A DNA stretch of 64,000 nucleotides from Pseudodesulfovibrio cashew. Its GTDB lineage: Bacteria; Desulfobacterota; Desulfovibrionia; Desulfovibrionales; Desulfovibrionaceae. Position numbers and translations under genes: made by a program. Of this stretch, positions 33,764-42,953 are shown in pieces (the stretch's first letter is position 1; every line of letters starts with the position of its first letter). Location: positions 1,713,501 to 1,777,500 of the forward strand of contig NZ_CP046400.1 in the NCBI RefSeq assembly GCF_009762795.1. The letters run 5' to 3'. The notes beneath the pieces are model-generated. The model was not told the origin of the DNA, made no database searches, and was given only the letters and a program-made list of their open reading frames with translations.

Positions 33764-34696
33764 TCAGGCGGATTCGCGGGCGTAGACTTCGTCGAGGATG
33801 GCCTTGCCGCCGGCTTGCAGCACTCTTTCGGCCAGGGCCATGCCGATGTCCCAGGCCTCGGCCACGGTTCCTTCGGCCTCCATGCGTATGGGGCGGGAGC
33901 CGTCCACGTCGGCCACGAAGCCGGTCAGCTTGATTTGGTCGCCGTCGATGACGGACCATGCCGCGATGGGCACCTGGCAGCCGCCGTCCAGGCCGGTCAG
34001 GAAGCCGCGTTCGGCCAGGACCTGGTGCTTGGTCTCCTGGTGGTCCAGGAAGGTGAGCATGGCGAGCACTTCGGCGTTGTCCTTGTGGTATTCGATGCCG
34101 AGGGCGCCCTGGGCCACGGCGGGCAGGAAGTCCGGCGGACCGAGCACTTCCATCTTGGGGGCGGTGAGTTCCAGCCGGTTGAGCCCGGCGGTGGCAACCA
34201 CGATGGCATCGAAGTCGCCGTTCAGAAGCTTTTTCACCCGGGTGTCCAGGTTACCGCGCAGGGACTCGATCTTCAGGTCCGGGCGCAGGGTGGCGAGCTG
34301 GGACTGGCGGCGCAGGCTGGAGGTGCCGACCACCGCGCCTTCAGGCAGTCCCTTGAGCCCGTCGCACTTGACGGAGAGCAGGGAATCGGTGGACGCCTCG
34401 CGTTCGGGGATGATGCCGACCTCGAGGCCTTCGGGCAGTTCGGTGGGCACGTCCTTCATGGAATGGACCGCCAACTGGGCGCGGCCGTCCAGCAGAGCCT
34501 CTTCGATCTCCTTGACGAAGAGTCCCTTGCCGCCGACCTTGGCCAGGGGGACGTCCAGGATTTTGTCGCCCTTGGTCTTGATCTTGAGCAGTTCGACGGT
34601 GAGGCCGGGGTGTTCGGCCTCCAGCAGGGCCTTGATGTGGTTGGCCTGCCAGAGGGCCAGGGCGCTGCCGCGCGTGGCGATGACGAGTTTGTTCAT
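33764..34696 (-). CDS. hemC: Porphobilinogen deaminase (hydroxymethylbilane synthase)
   Basis: The 310-residue cytosolic enzyme polymerises four porphobilinogens into hydroxymethylbilane. It contains [12 protein letters not shown] at the N-terminus, [14 protein letters not shown] near residue 80, [18 protein letters not shown] around 125-145, [11 protein letters not shown] and the dipyrromethane-binding cysteine in [13 protein letters not shown] near residue 240. Length fits the family. It starts 31 nt downstream of the FmdB-type gene and shares its transcript. Its product is cyclised by HemD, found fused to CobA at 44956-46464. Confidence 0.95.
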   Translation of the reverse strand: MNKLVIATRGSALALWQANHIKALLEAEHPGLTVELLKIKTKGDKILDVPLAKVGGKGLFVKEIEEALLDGRAQLAVHSMKDVPTELPEGLEVGIIPEREASTDSLLSVKCDGLKGLPEGAVVGTSSLRRQSQLATLRPDLKIESLRGNLDTRVKKLLNGDFDAIVVATAGLNRLELTAPKMEVLGPPDFLPAVAQGALGIEYHKDNAEVLAMLTFLDHQETKHQVLAERGFLTGLDGGCQVPIAAWSVIDGDQIKLTGFVADVDGSRPIRMEAEGTVAEAWDIGMALAERVLQAGGKAILDEVYARESA

Positions 34697-34727
34697 TGTT
34701 TCCCTGTGATGGATTGAAAGTCGTGGG

Positions 34728-34976
34728 TTAGCCGCAGCTGGAGCAGTTGCCGCCGGAGCACCCGGCGCAGCCGGAACTCGCGGCCGGTGCCGGTGCGGAT
34801 TCGCTCTCGCCGCCGGACGCGGCAGGACCGCCGCCCACGCGGGAGCGGACCGCGCTCATGAGTTTGCCGGTTTCCTTGCTGCCACACTTGGGGCAGGGCG
34901 GACACTCGTCCCGGTCAAAGACGAGTTCCTCGAATTCATTGCCGCAGTCGTTGCACTGGTATTCGAATATGGGCAT
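34728..34976 (-). CDS. FmdB-type zinc ribbon protein
   Basis: The 82-residue protein begins [18 protein letters not shown] and has CPPCPKCGS, the two Cys pairs of the FmdB/CxxC zinc ribbon. After that a proline/alanine/serine linker leads to a Gly/Cys-rich tail ([14 protein letters not shown]). FmdB proteins were first noted near formamidase genes; general function is unclear, possibly metal or DNA binding. It is co-transcribed with hemC, 31 nt upstream of it. Its tail resembles those of two HesB-like proteins in this window. Confidence 0.85.
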   Translation of the reverse strand: MPIFEYQCNDCGNEFEELVFDRDECPPCPKCGSKETGKLMSAVRSRVGGGPAASGGESESAPAPAASSGCAGCSGGNCSSCG

Positions 34977-35256
34977 GGATTGCTCCGTTCGTTGTTTTTC
35001 AGGTGCCCGACATGTCCCGGGCAGACGGTTTCCATAGCGGAAAAGCACGGGACTGGCAACGGTGGCCCCCTCGCGCTCCTTTTCCGGTAGAGAGATAAGA
35101 CCCTGCCGTCTCATGTCCACCCCTTTCGCTCCCGACACGCGATTATAACGTCGTGGGCGTTGAAAGGTGCAACCATGGCTGGTAGGGTGCTGATGGCGGT
35201 ATAGGTTTTTTCCTTATGGCGGCAGTTCGCCGCCGGTCTTCTCATGTGGAGTTTTG

Positions 35257-36201
35257 ATGGAAGGGGAACGGGAAACCGCAGGAGTGGAAGCCCACTCCGG
35301 CGAGGTCGGCTGCACCGGTCTGGATGATTCCGGCGAACGGCTCAGGTGCGTCTTTTCCACGGTAACCAAGGTCAAGCTGGGGACCGGGACCACAGCCCGG
35401 GTCCAGGAAAACCGTGTCCTCTGGTACGTGTTGCAGCGTAACGCCGACGCCTACGGGGTGCGCAAGATCAACCCCCAGTTCGTGCCCACGGGCGATGAGA
35501 CGCTCATCGACAAGGAAACTCTGCTGGCCGAGTATACCCCGGAAGTCGAAATCCACAATTTACAGGTGGAACCCGCCGTCCAGGCCCTGAAAAAGACCGT
35601 GGCCAAGGGCGACAAGCACCGCGAGCGCAACGAACCCCTCTCGGCCGAGATGTACTATGTGGAGGCCCTGGACACCGAAGTGACCAACGTCCGCGCCATT
35701 TTCGGTCTCGGGCTCATCTATCTGCAGCGCGGCGACTGCGAGAAGGGCAAGGTCCTGTTTGAGGAACTGGTTCAGATCAAGGCCGCCTTCAACGTCGAGC
35801 ACAAGCACCTGTTCAACGAGTTCGGCATCGCCCTGCGCAAGGCCGGGATGTTCGATGAGGCCGTCAGTTATTACGGCAGGGCCGTGGAACTGGCCGATCC
35901 GGACGAGAATCTCTATTACAACCTGGCCCGCGTCTTCTTCGAGAAAGACGACTGGGACCAGGCAATCCTGTTTGCGGCCAAATCCCTGGATCTCGATCCC
36001 AACCACCAGCACGCCCTGGAGCTGTGCCGCTTCGCCAGAGCCCTGGCGGGCAGCGAGACCCTGCGCGGCAAGTACAAGAAGCCGCCGGTCCCCGAAGATG
36101 TGGCCAGGCAGGCAGAAGCCCTGCTTGGCGGGGGCCAGGACGAGCTGGACCTGCCTCTGGAGTTCGGTGGCGGGGAACTGGACCTGACCCTGCCGGAGTA
36201 G
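35257..36201 (+). CDS. TPR protein with conserved N-terminal region, paralogue 1
   Basis: The 314-residue soluble protein starts at ATG 35257 after a weak GTGGAG. Residues ~20-110 form a region shared with the protein at 61054-61803 (both have KxGTGTTARV/KRV, then an aromatic-rich stretch, then EELL/ETLLAEY). Residues ~115-260 are TPR-like: NVRAIFGLGLIYLQRGDCEKGK, FNEFGIALRKAGMFDEAVSYYGRAVEL and LYYNLARVFFEKDDWDQAILFA. The C-terminus is a charged extension. It is followed after 2 nt by an unknown gene, so they form an operon. No enzymatic motif; scaffold role inferred. Confidence 0.8.
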   Translation: MEGERETAGVEAHSGEVGCTGLDDSGERLRCVFSTVTKVKLGTGTTARVQENRVLWYVLQRNADAYGVRKINPQFVPTGDETLIDKETLLAEYTPEVEIHNLQVEPAVQALKKTVAKGDKHRERNEPLSAEMYYVEALDTEVTNVRAIFGLGLIYLQRGDCEKGKVLFEELVQIKAAFNVEHKHLFNEFGIALRKAGMFDEAVSYYGRAVELADPDENLYYNLARVFFEKDDWDQAILFAAKSLDLDPNHQHALELCRFARALAGSETLRGKYKKPPVPEDVARQAEALLGGGQDELDLPLEFGGGELDLTLPE

Positions 36202-36203
36202 TC

Positions 36204-36809
36204 ATGCAAGAAACCTTCAAACGGCTCGAAGTCTCCATCAGGGGGGCGCTGCACCTGGTGGGTGCCATCCCGTTGCCCAAGCGTGTGGTCAAGGAAGGGC
36301 TTAAGGCCTTTGGCCAGGGACAGTGGACCGATCTGATCACGGACATCGCTCTGGGGCTGGCTTCTCGCAGGATCATTGCCCGCACCGAGGGGGTGGTCGG
36401 TGCTTCGCTCAAGCCGATTTACCGGATGCAGGGCGTCTCCATGCAGGGCAACCGGTTCGGCCTGGAGGTGTTTCATGCCGGGCGGGACGCGGCGGTGGAC
36501 CATATCGGCGCATCGCACAAGACGATCGACCCCGGGGATCTGCTCAAGGCCTGTGCTCCAGGCGATATGCTCGGCGTGTTCCATGCCCGCCGGGACGGAG
36601 TCCTGTCGTTCCGTTGGGACGGGGTGGACCCGTTCCGTCAGGAGGATCTTGTGTTGGAGTATGAGGATTGCGCTCCGATGCTGGGCGGCAAGAGTCGTTT
36701 CGAGCTGGCAACGGGCGTCACCTGGCAGGGACTGGCCGGCCCCCGCAACGCCGGAAAAATGAGCGGGAGATTCTACGATCGCAGACACGTGTTCCACACT
36801 GTCCGCTAG
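36204..36809 (+). CDS. Hypothetical protein co-transcribed with TPR paralogue 1
   Basis: A 201-residue soluble protein beginning MQETFKRLEVSIRGALHLVG. It is basic in the N-terminal part and mixed alpha/beta in prediction (GVVGASLKPIYRMQG, then HAGRDAAVDHIG and FHARRDGVLSFRWDG). I recognise no family or catalytic motif. It starts 2 nt after the TPR gene's stop, so the products probably work together. Confidence 0.65.
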   Translation: MQETFKRLEVSIRGALHLVGAIPLPKRVVKEGLKAFGQGQWTDLITDIALGLASRRIIARTEGVVGASLKPIYRMQGVSMQGNRFGLEVFHAGRDAAVDHIGASHKTIDPGDLLKACAPGDMLGVFHARRDGVLSFRWDGVDPFRQEDLVLEYEDCAPMLGGKSRFELATGVTWQGLAGPRNAGKMSGRFYDRRHVFHTVR

Positions 36810-36887
36810 GCGTTGACCTTGCGTGTTGCGAGAAAGGATGCGCTCCGGGACAGGCCCTCCGCATATCGTCGCCTACAGCCGGCCCCT

Positions 36888-36992
36888 TCAACTCTGATTC
36901 CTTGCCGCAGGCGCGTGTAGCCCTGAGCATGTAGGTGCCATCGTCGTGGGGGCGCACTGGCGATAGTCATCTGAAATAAGCAGGACTTTCAT
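36888..36992 (-). CDS. Possible small or frame-disrupted ORF with strong ribosome-binding site
   Basis: ATG 36992 is preceded by GGAGGA about 6 nt upstream. The frame reads MKVLLISDDYRQCAP and stops after 34 codons, while the +1 frame stays open from about the 14th codon and reads HDDGTYMLRATRACG. This may be a small gene with a frameshift or a chance signal. The rest of the 36810-37187 gap shows no other gene. Confidence 0.3.
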   Translation of the reverse strand: MKVLLISDDYRQCAPTTMAPTCSGLHAPAARNQS

Positions 36993-37187
36993 TTCATTCC
37001 TCCTCCTTCCTCCGTCCGGAGCCCCATTCCCCGAGCAAGCCCGGTTTTTGGCTTAATACAGATACTTGACGGTGAGGCCGCACCCAAGCTAAAGGCAATC
37101 AATTGTCCGAGCCCGGCTTAATTCATGCCGACTCTTTTGATCCGAAAACAAACAGAGTTCATTGTAGCGCCAACAAGGAGTATTGCC

Positions 37188-37409
37188 ATGTCCAAAAAGG
37201 AAGTGGAACGTCTGCTGATCGCAGGCGGAGAGGATAAGAGCGTAAAGGCCAAGTACAACGCCATTCCGTCCAAGGAGGCCTTTGTGGCCACCGCCAACGA
37301 GGATGGATACGATTTTACGATCGACGAGCTGGACGCGGTGATTTCCGAGTCCGGCGACGACTTCACCTCGTACGGCAACCCGCCCGCCCGCTCCATCTGG
37401 TGGGCCTAA
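37188..37409 (+). CDS. Nif11-type leader peptide-like small protein
   Basis: The 73-residue protein starts at ATG 37188, with AAGGAG 7 nt upstream. Its N-terminal ~50 residues match the Nif11 fold: MSKKEVERLLIAGGEDKS, then KYNAIPSKEAFVATANEDGYDFTIDELDAVISESG. The C-terminus is YGNPPARSIWWA, which is short and lacks a Cys/Ser/Thr-rich core expected of a lanthipeptide. Nif11-type proteins serve as leader peptides of peptide natural products in some bacteria and have unknown roles in others. No modification enzyme, protease or exporter is nearby, so this may be a non-RiPP orphan or act with enzymes elsewhere. Confidence 0.75.
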   Translation: MSKKEVERLLIAGGEDKSVKAKYNAIPSKEAFVATANEDGYDFTIDELDAVISESGDDFTSYGNPPARSIWWA

Positions 37410-37607
37410 AAGTTTTTTTGCGTTGCGGGCTCTTGCGCATGGCGTGAGAGCCCGCAATTGCGTCTTCCCCTCCATGTAACTTCTCGCCACCCCTCACTGC
37501 CGCCATGCGTCCGAGGATGCTCAGGCGACTTTTAAGCGCAATTCCTTACGGAATGGAATTGCCGTGCATTGCATCCTGTCGGCAATAGCGCGATGCGATT
37601 ACCAATC

Positions 37608-37642
37608 AAAAAGCCCCCGCCGGAGACCGGCGGGGGCTTTTT
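37608..37642. terminator. Bidirectional terminator at the end of lon
   Basis: AAAAAGCCCCCGCCGG and its complement make a 16-bp stem with a 3-nt loop and T runs on both strands. It lies 20 nt past the lon stop. Confidence 0.85.
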
Positions 37643-37662
37643 GATTTCGTGTTGGGAGAGGG

Positions 37663-40200
37663 CTACTTGGCCTTGGCCAGGGGCCAGACCTGCTCGATCT
37701 TCTCGATGGTCTTGATGGTGATCCTTTTGCGCAGCTCGTCCGGGATCTCGGCCAGGTCCTTCTTGTTCTGGGCCGGAATGAGCACGGTCTTCATGCCGCG
37801 AGACACCGCCGCCAGGATCTTTTCCTTGATGCCGCCCACGGGCAGGACGCGGCCGCGCAGGCTGATCTCGCCCGTCATGGCCACTTCCGGGTTGATGGGC
37901 GTGTCGGTCAGGGCCGAGATGAGCGCCGTGACCAGGGTCACGCCTGCAGACGGACCGTCCTTGGGTGTGGCTCCCGCGGGCACGTGCACGTGGATGTCCA
38001 TGTTCTCGGTGAACTTGGGGTCGATGCCGTACTCGTCGGCGCGGGCTCTGGCGATGGACAGGGCGGCCTGGGCCGACTCCTTCATCACGTCGCCCAGCTT
38101 GCCGGTCAGGGTCAGCTTGCCCTTGCCGGTCATGGTGGTGACCTCAATGTGCAGCAGTTCGCCGCCCACCGGAGTCCAGGCAAGGCCCACGGCCACGCCC
38201 GGAGGCAGAGTGGTCTCCTTCTCGTCGTCCAGGAAGATCGGGGGGCCCAGCAGGGTGTAGAGGTTCTTGGACGTGATCTTGAACGGCCCCTTTTCCCCTT
38301 CGGCCTTCTTGCGGGCCATCTTGCGGCAGAGCTTGCCGATCTCGCGCTCGATGTTGCGCAGGCCGGCCTCACGCGTGTATTCGCGCACGACCTTGGACAC
38401 GAGCTTGTCGCTGATGGCCAGCTCGTCGTCCTTGAGGCCGTTGTCCGCTATCTGGCGCGGGATGATGTAGCGCCGGGTGATGGCCGTCTTCTCCTGCTCG
38501 GTGTAGCCGGGGATGCGGATGATCTCCATGCGGTCGCGCAGGGGGCCGGGGATGGAGTCCAGCATGTTGGCCGTGCAGATGAACATGACCTTGGACAGGT
38601 CAAAGGGCACGTTCAGGTAGTGGTCGGTGAACGAGTAGTTCTGCTCCGGGTCCAAGACCTCCAGCAGGGCCGACGACGGGTCGCCCCGGAAGTCGGAGCC
38701 GAGCTTGTCGATCTCGTCGAGCATGATCACCGGATTGCGGGTGCCGCACTGCTTAATGGCCTGGATGATGCGGCCCGGCATGGCTCCAATGTAGGTCCGC
38801 CGGTGACCGCGGATCTCGGCCTCGTCGCGCATGCCGCCCAGGGACATCCGGTGGAACTTGCGCCCCAGGGAACGGGCGATGGAGCGGCCCAGGGAGGTCT
38901 TGCCCACGCCGGGAGGACCGGCGAAGCAGAGGATGGGGCCCTTCATCTTCGGGTTGAGCTTGCGCACGCTCAGGTATTCGAGGATGCGCTCCTTGACCTT
39001 TTCCAGGTCGTAGTGGTCCTCGTTGAGAATCGTCTCCGCCTTCTTGATGTCCAGGCGGTCGCGGGAAAGTTTCTTCCATGGCAGTTCGATCATCCAGTCC
39101 AGGTAGGTGCGGATGACCGTGGCCTCGCTGGATTCGGCGTGCATGGACTCGAGGCGGCGGAGCTGCTTGTGCGCTTCCTTCATGACGTCCTTGGGCATGC
39201 CGGATTTGAGGAGGCCCTGCTTGAGTTCCTCCATCTCTTCGGTTTCGTCGCCCTCGTCGCCCAGCTCGCGCTTGATGGCCTTCATCTGCTCGCGCAGGTA
39301 GAAGTCGCGCTGGGCCTTGTCCATGCCTTCCTTGGCCATGGACTGGATTTTCTGCTGCATGTTGGCCACTTCCACTTCCTTGAGGAGCTGGGTGTTGACC
39401 AACTCCAGGCGGATCATGGGATCGTGGCACTCGAGGATGCGCTGGGCAACCTCGACCTTCATGCGCAGGTTGGAGGCGATCAGGTCGGCCAGCCTGCCGG
39501 GCTCGTCCACGTTGTTGAGCACGCTCATGATGTCCTGGCTGGAAATGCCACGCAGGGAGAGGATGCGTTCGGACTGCTCGCGGGAGGAGCGGATGAGCGC
39601 TTCCTGCTCGCTGGTCAGGGTGCCGGTCTCGGGCTCCATGAGCGGTTCGAGCTCGGCGATGTGGAACGGGTCGCTGGTGGTGAACCGTTTGACCTTGGCG
39701 CGCGCCAGCCCCTGCACCAGGACCTTGAGGCGGCCGTCGGGCATCTTGAGCATGCGCATGATCATGCCCACGGTGCCGGTGGCGTAGAGGTCATCCTGGT
39801 CCGGGTCCTCAACGGACTCGTCCTTCTGGGTCAGGATCAGGATGTAGCGGTCGCCCGCCAGGGCCTTGTCCACGGCCTGGATGGATTTCTCCCGGCCCAC
39901 GAACAGGGGCAGGATCATGTAGTTGAAGACCACGATGTCGCGCACGGCGAGCACCGGCAGCACGGACGGGATGTCCGCCGGGTTGGGGCCGGGCAGGGAC
40001 TCGCCCTCCCCGAACATGCCCGAGGCTCCGGCGGCGCCGGTCAGGGCCTGGATGATATCAGGCAGCTCCTCGTCCTTGCCGGGCTTCTCCTTGTCGGGAG
40101 CGTCCGGCTTGCGGGCGGGCTGCTTCTTTTCTGCTATATTCGGCGTCTTGCGCCTGATTCGCGCCGGTTTGACGGGCGATTTGTTCTTCTTCCTGCTCAA
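37663..40200 (-). CDS. lon: ATP-dependent protease Lon
   Basis: The protein is about 845 residues from TTG 40200, which follows GAGGAT at 6 nt; an open frame further upstream (to 40293) is possible but less well signalled. After a basic, Lys/Pro-rich N-terminal extension the LON substrate-binding domain begins near [16 protein letters not shown]; the AAA module has Walker [14 protein letters not shown] (~425-437) and the C-terminal protease has KDGPSAGV with catalytic Ser ~750. It degrades damaged or regulatory proteins in the cytosol. The long basic N-terminal extension is unusual but known in some delta-proteobacterial Lon proteins. Confidence 0.95.
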   Translation of the reverse strand: MSRKKNKSPVKPARIRRKTPNIAEKKQPARKPDAPDKEKPGKDEELPDIIQALTGAAGASGMFGEGESLPGPNPADIPSVLPVLAVRDIVVFNYMILPLFVGREKSIQAVDKALAGDRYILILTQKDESVEDPDQDDLYATGTVGMIMRMLKMPDGRLKVLVQGLARAKVKRFTTSDPFHIAELEPLMEPETGTLTSEQEALIRSSREQSERILSLRGISSQDIMSVLNNVDEPGRLADLIASNLRMKVEVAQRILECHDPMIRLELVNTQLLKEVEVANMQQKIQSMAKEGMDKAQRDFYLREQMKAIKRELGDEGDETEEMEELKQGLLKSGMPKDVMKEAHKQLRRLESMHAESSEATVIRTYLDWMIELPWKKLSRDRLDIKKAETILNEDHYDLEKVKERILEYLSVRKLNPKMKGPILCFAGPPGVGKTSLGRSIARSLGRKFHRMSLGGMRDEAEIRGHRRTYIGAMPGRIIQAIKQCGTRNPVIMLDEIDKLGSDFRGDPSSALLEVLDPEQNYSFTDHYLNVPFDLSKVMFICTANMLDSIPGPLRDRMEIIRIPGYTEQEKTAITRRYIIPRQIADNGLKDDELAISDKLVSKVVREYTREAGLRNIEREIGKLCRKMARKKAEGEKGPFKITSKNLYTLLGPPIFLDDEKETTLPPGVAVGLAWTPVGGELLHIEVTTMTGKGKLTLTGKLGDVMKESAQAALSIARARADEYGIDPKFTENMDIHVHVPAGATPKDGPSAGVTLVTALISALTDTPINPEVAMTGEISLRGRVLPVGGIKEKILAAVSRGMKTVLIPAQNKKDLAEIPDELRKRITIKTIEKIEQVWPLAKAK

Positions 40201-40298
40201 GATGACATCCTCTTGTTTCAGTGAAAATGGGATCGTTAACCCCACATAAGTCGTCAATTCGGCTTGGCAAGTCCGATTTTCATGTAAATTCACTAATC

Positions 40299-40571
40299 TT
40301 ACACGCGGACGTCGAAGCGTTCGAAGCGCTCCTCAACGGCGCTGCGGGACGTCTCGATCCGGCTGACCCTGGCCAGGGGCGGCCCGTCGTGCAGGCGGGC
40401 CAGAAAAGCGTCCAGGTCGTCGTCCGAGCCCTGGGCCGTCACTTCCACCGGCCCGCCGGGAAGATTGCGCACCCAGCCGGTCACGCCCATCTCGCGGGCC
40501 ACGTCGCGCGTCCAGGCCCGGAACCAGACGCCCTGGACCTTGCCGTGCACGACGGCGTGCATCTCCCGCAT
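40299..40571 (-). CDS. acyP: Acylphosphatase
   Basis: The 90-residue enzyme hydrolyses acyl phosphates. VHGKVQGVWFRAWTR contains the phosphate-binding loop with its catalytic arginine, and GWVRNLPGGPVEVTAQGS has the catalytic asparagine. Length is exact for the family. It starts directly upstream of the radC stop region (the start ATG touches the radC stop codon), so both genes are in one operon. Confidence 0.93.
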   Translation of the reverse strand: MREMHAVVHGKVQGVWFRAWTRDVAREMGVTGWVRNLPGGPVEVTAQGSDDDLDAFLARLHDGPPLARVSRIETSRSAVEERFERFDVRV

Positions 40572-41255
40572 TTACAACCTCCCGGTTTCGTTGAAGCTGT
40601 AATAGTCGTGATCCGTGACCACGAGGTGGTCCAGCACCCTGATATCCAACCCCTCGGCGGTCTCCCGGATGCGTTCGGTGAGCCGCACGTCCTCCATGGA
40701 GGGGGTGGGGTCGCCGCCCGGGTGGTTGTGGGCCAGGATGATCCCCGAGGCCTCAAGCTTCAGGGCCCGGGCCATGATCTCCCTGGGGAAGACCGGCGTG
40801 GCGTTGACCGTGCCCCTGCTGACCCGCTCCCAGGCGATGACCCGGTTCTTGGTGTCCAGGAACGCGGCCCAGAATTCCTCTGTGCCCTTGGAGCCGATGC
40901 GCGCCATGGCTGCCCTGGCCACCTCGGCCGGGTCGGACAGGGGTTCGCGGGTGCGGGCTCCGGCCTCGCCCAGTCTGGCGAAGAGTTCCTGGAGCAGGAC
41001 CCAGTGGGCGGCCACGCCCGGGCCGACGCCCTCGACCTCCTGCAACTGGTCTGGGCTTGCCGTCAGGGCGTCCTTCAAAGATCCGAACCGCGCGAGCACG
41101 GCCTTGGCCAGCGGCTTGGTGTCCTTTCGCGTGAAGATCTGGGCCAGGACCAACTCCAGCAGCTCGTAGTCTGCCAGGCCCCGACTGTTCTCCACAAGCT
41201 TTTCCCTGAGCCGCTTGCGGTGGCCGTGGTAGTGCGGTTTCGTCTTTTCCGTCAT
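40572..41255 (-). CDS. radC: RadC/JAB-domain protein
   Basis: The 227-residue protein has an N-terminal helix-hairpin-helix region (around EGVGPGVAAHWVLLQE) and a C-terminal MPN/JAMM domain with the metal motif HNHPGGDPTPS at about residues 190-200, preceded by the glutamate of the motif. RadC is annotated as a DNA repair protein, though its actual role is disputed. It is the first gene of a pair with acylphosphatase. Start at 41255; no strong ribosome-binding site. Confidence 0.88.
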   Translation of the reverse strand: MTEKTKPHYHGHRKRLREKLVENSRGLADYELLELVLAQIFTRKDTKPLAKAVLARFGSLKDALTASPDQLQEVEGVGPGVAAHWVLLQELFARLGEAGARTREPLSDPAEVARAAMARIGSKGTEEFWAAFLDTKNRVIAWERVSRGTVNATPVFPREIMARALKLEASGIILAHNHPGGDPTPSMEDVRLTERIRETAEGLDIRVLDHLVVTDHDYYSFNETGRL

Positions 41256-41312
41256 AGCCTTTGTGTCAAGGGGTGGGGTATTATTATACTCGAATTATAA
41301 CTCGGGCCGCGT

Positions 41313-42311
41313 CTATCTGCCCATTGGTCCGCCCGTCTGGCGGGGCCGGAAAAGGTCGATGAGCCCGGCGATGAGGATGTCGAGGACCTCGTCGTATTTG
41401 CGCGCGCCGGTCTTGATGGAAAACTCCGCCTCCAGGGCCAGGTCGATCATTCTGGCCACGCCCGCGCGTCCCAGCCGCTTGGCCACCGGGGTCTTCCGGC
41501 GGATGACGTAGGGGTTGCCCGCTGGTTTGCCGCCGGACACGATCAGCCAGTACATGCGCGCCTGGCTCATGAGGAACCCGATCAGGTTGAAGAGCATCTG
41601 GTCTTTGGCCGCCTTGGCGTGGTCGTCGATTACCCGCTTCCATACGGCGGCCTCGGCGCCGGGCTGCCCCAGGGCGTCCATGAGGTCGAAGAAGGCCATC
41701 TCGTCCGTGTGTGCCACCAGAGAAACGTGGCTCTGCCGGATGGTCCGCTCGTCTCCGGCGGCCAGCTCCAGCTTGTCCAGCTCCAGTCGGGCGGCCACGG
41801 CGTCCACTGGCAGGACTCTGGACAGAGCCCGCTCAACGCCCGGTTCGAAGGAAATACCCGTCTTCGCGCCCCAGCGCCTTACGAAATCTTCAAGCGAGCC
41901 CCTGTCGAGCCCCTGGGATTCCCAGACCCAGCCCGCCTCCCCGGCCTTCTTGTAGAGGGCTCGACGCGACAGGGTGGCAGGGATCGGAGCCTTCTTGGTC
42001 TTCCACTGCCCCTCCAGGCAGAAAATGGGGTAGACGTCAGAGCCGAGGCCCTTGACCCCGGCGTCGAGCTTGTCCCAGTGCTCGGCCTTGAGCGCGTGGG
42101 CGCGGCGCACGATCAGCGCCTTGGGCTGGGGAAAGAGCGATTTGATGGTCAGGTCGGTCCAGAAGGCTCCCGGCAGGGGATCGTCGTCGTCTCCCCAGAA
42201 GGTCTTGCGCTCCCAGCCGTCCTGGCCGGACGCGGCAAGGCGCTCGGCCACCTGGGACTTGATCAGCTCGGGGTCGGGGCAGACCAGAAAAAGGTATTTG
42301 GGACGGGACAT
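41313..42311 (-). CDS. holA: DNA polymerase III delta subunit (HolA-like)
   Basis: The 332-residue protein has N-terminal features of the delta subunit (MSRPKYLFLVCPDPELIKSQ, then LTIKSLFPQPKALIVRRAH) and a C-terminal region QMLFNLIGFLMSQARMYWLIVSGG resembling the delta collar domain. The middle, with AAGDERTIRQSHVSLVAHTDEMAFFDLMDALG, is the typical delta linker. It loads the beta clamp. It follows lptE in the minus-strand order with a gap of about 12 nt, an arrangement common in bacteria (lptE-holA). Sequence divergence makes it a good rather than perfect match. Confidence 0.85.
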   Translation of the reverse strand: MSRPKYLFLVCPDPELIKSQVAERLAASGQDGWERKTFWGDDDDPLPGAFWTDLTIKSLFPQPKALIVRRAHALKAEHWDKLDAGVKGLGSDVYPIFCLEGQWKTKKAPIPATLSRRALYKKAGEAGWVWESQGLDRGSLEDFVRRWGAKTGISFEPGVERALSRVLPVDAVAARLELDKLELAAGDERTIRQSHVSLVAHTDEMAFFDLMDALGQPGAEAAVWKRVIDDHAKAAKDQMLFNLIGFLMSQARMYWLIVSGGKPAGNPYVIRRKTPVAKRLGRAGVARMIDLALEAEFSIKTGARKYDEVLDILIAGLIDLFRPRQTGGPMGR

Positions 42312-42323
42312 GGTCTGCCTTCG

Positions 42324-42821
42324 TTAGTAGTTCTGTTCCATCTTGTCGGCCAGCCTGCGGATGCCCAGGCGGGTGACTTCCTCGTCGGCCTGCGTCTCCT
42401 GTCCGGAAAAGAACGGCCAGTTCTGGCTGATGCTGCCGGAGCGCCAGATCACGTGGTCGTCCAGCGCGGAGCTGATGGTAGCATGAAAGTTGAAGTTGGC
42501 GTTGGAGCGCAGGGTGGTGTCACCTGAGCCCTCCACCGCTGTGGGGCGGTAGTAGCGTTCCACGGTGATCTGGATCAGGGCGTCGGCTTTGCGCCGGTCG
42601 TCGGTCCAGGTCACGGTGCCCCGGTTGGTCAGCTCGTCCCTGAGGAGCTTGCGGATGCGCGGCTCCAGCCAGGTGAGGGTGGTCGGGTTGTCCACGCCGG
42701 AGATGGCAAGGACCCGATATTCGTCTTGCAGGACCGAGTGGCCCTTGTCGCCGAAGGAATAGCCGCATGCCGCGAGGGTGAGCGGCAGGAGCAGGACTAG
42801 GCATGCGTAAAGGTGTCTCAT
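42324..42821 (-). CDS. lptE: LPS-assembly lipoprotein LptE-like
   Basis: A 165-residue lipoprotein starting at ATG 42821 (MRHLYACLVLLLPLTLAACG, lipobox LAAC). The mature part has the LptE-type pattern GYSFGDKGHSVLQDEYRVLAISGVDNPTT ... LEPRIRKLLRDELTNRG and a C-terminal helix. It would help LptD insert LPS into the outer membrane. The start is taken at the residue that begins the signal, although the ribosome-binding site is poor; an upstream frame is open. Its location before holA is the usual LptE-HolA neighbourhood. Confidence 0.8.
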   Translation of the reverse strand: MRHLYACLVLLLPLTLAACGYSFGDKGHSVLQDEYRVLAISGVDNPTTLTWLEPRIRKLLRDELTNRGTVTWTDDRRKADALIQITVERYYRPTAVEGSGDTTLRSNANFNFHATISSALDDHVIWRSGSISQNWPFFSGQETQADEEVTRLGIRRLADKMEQNY

Positions 42822-42953
42822 GCCGGGGGATGGTACGTGGAAACCGGGCAAAGGTCCACTTCCCGGAGCACCGGGGGAGCGTAATCGAAAAAGGCGCCCG
42901 AGGCCGCAATCAGGCCTGGGCACCGAAATTGGAGCAAGGTGGAGGGCCCGGTC

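Noticed and set aside
37984-40224. 746-codon plus-strand ORF opposite lon
   Set aside because: Lon motifs are on the minus strand; the plus reading is low-complexity in Val/Gly/Leu/His and has no recognised motif.
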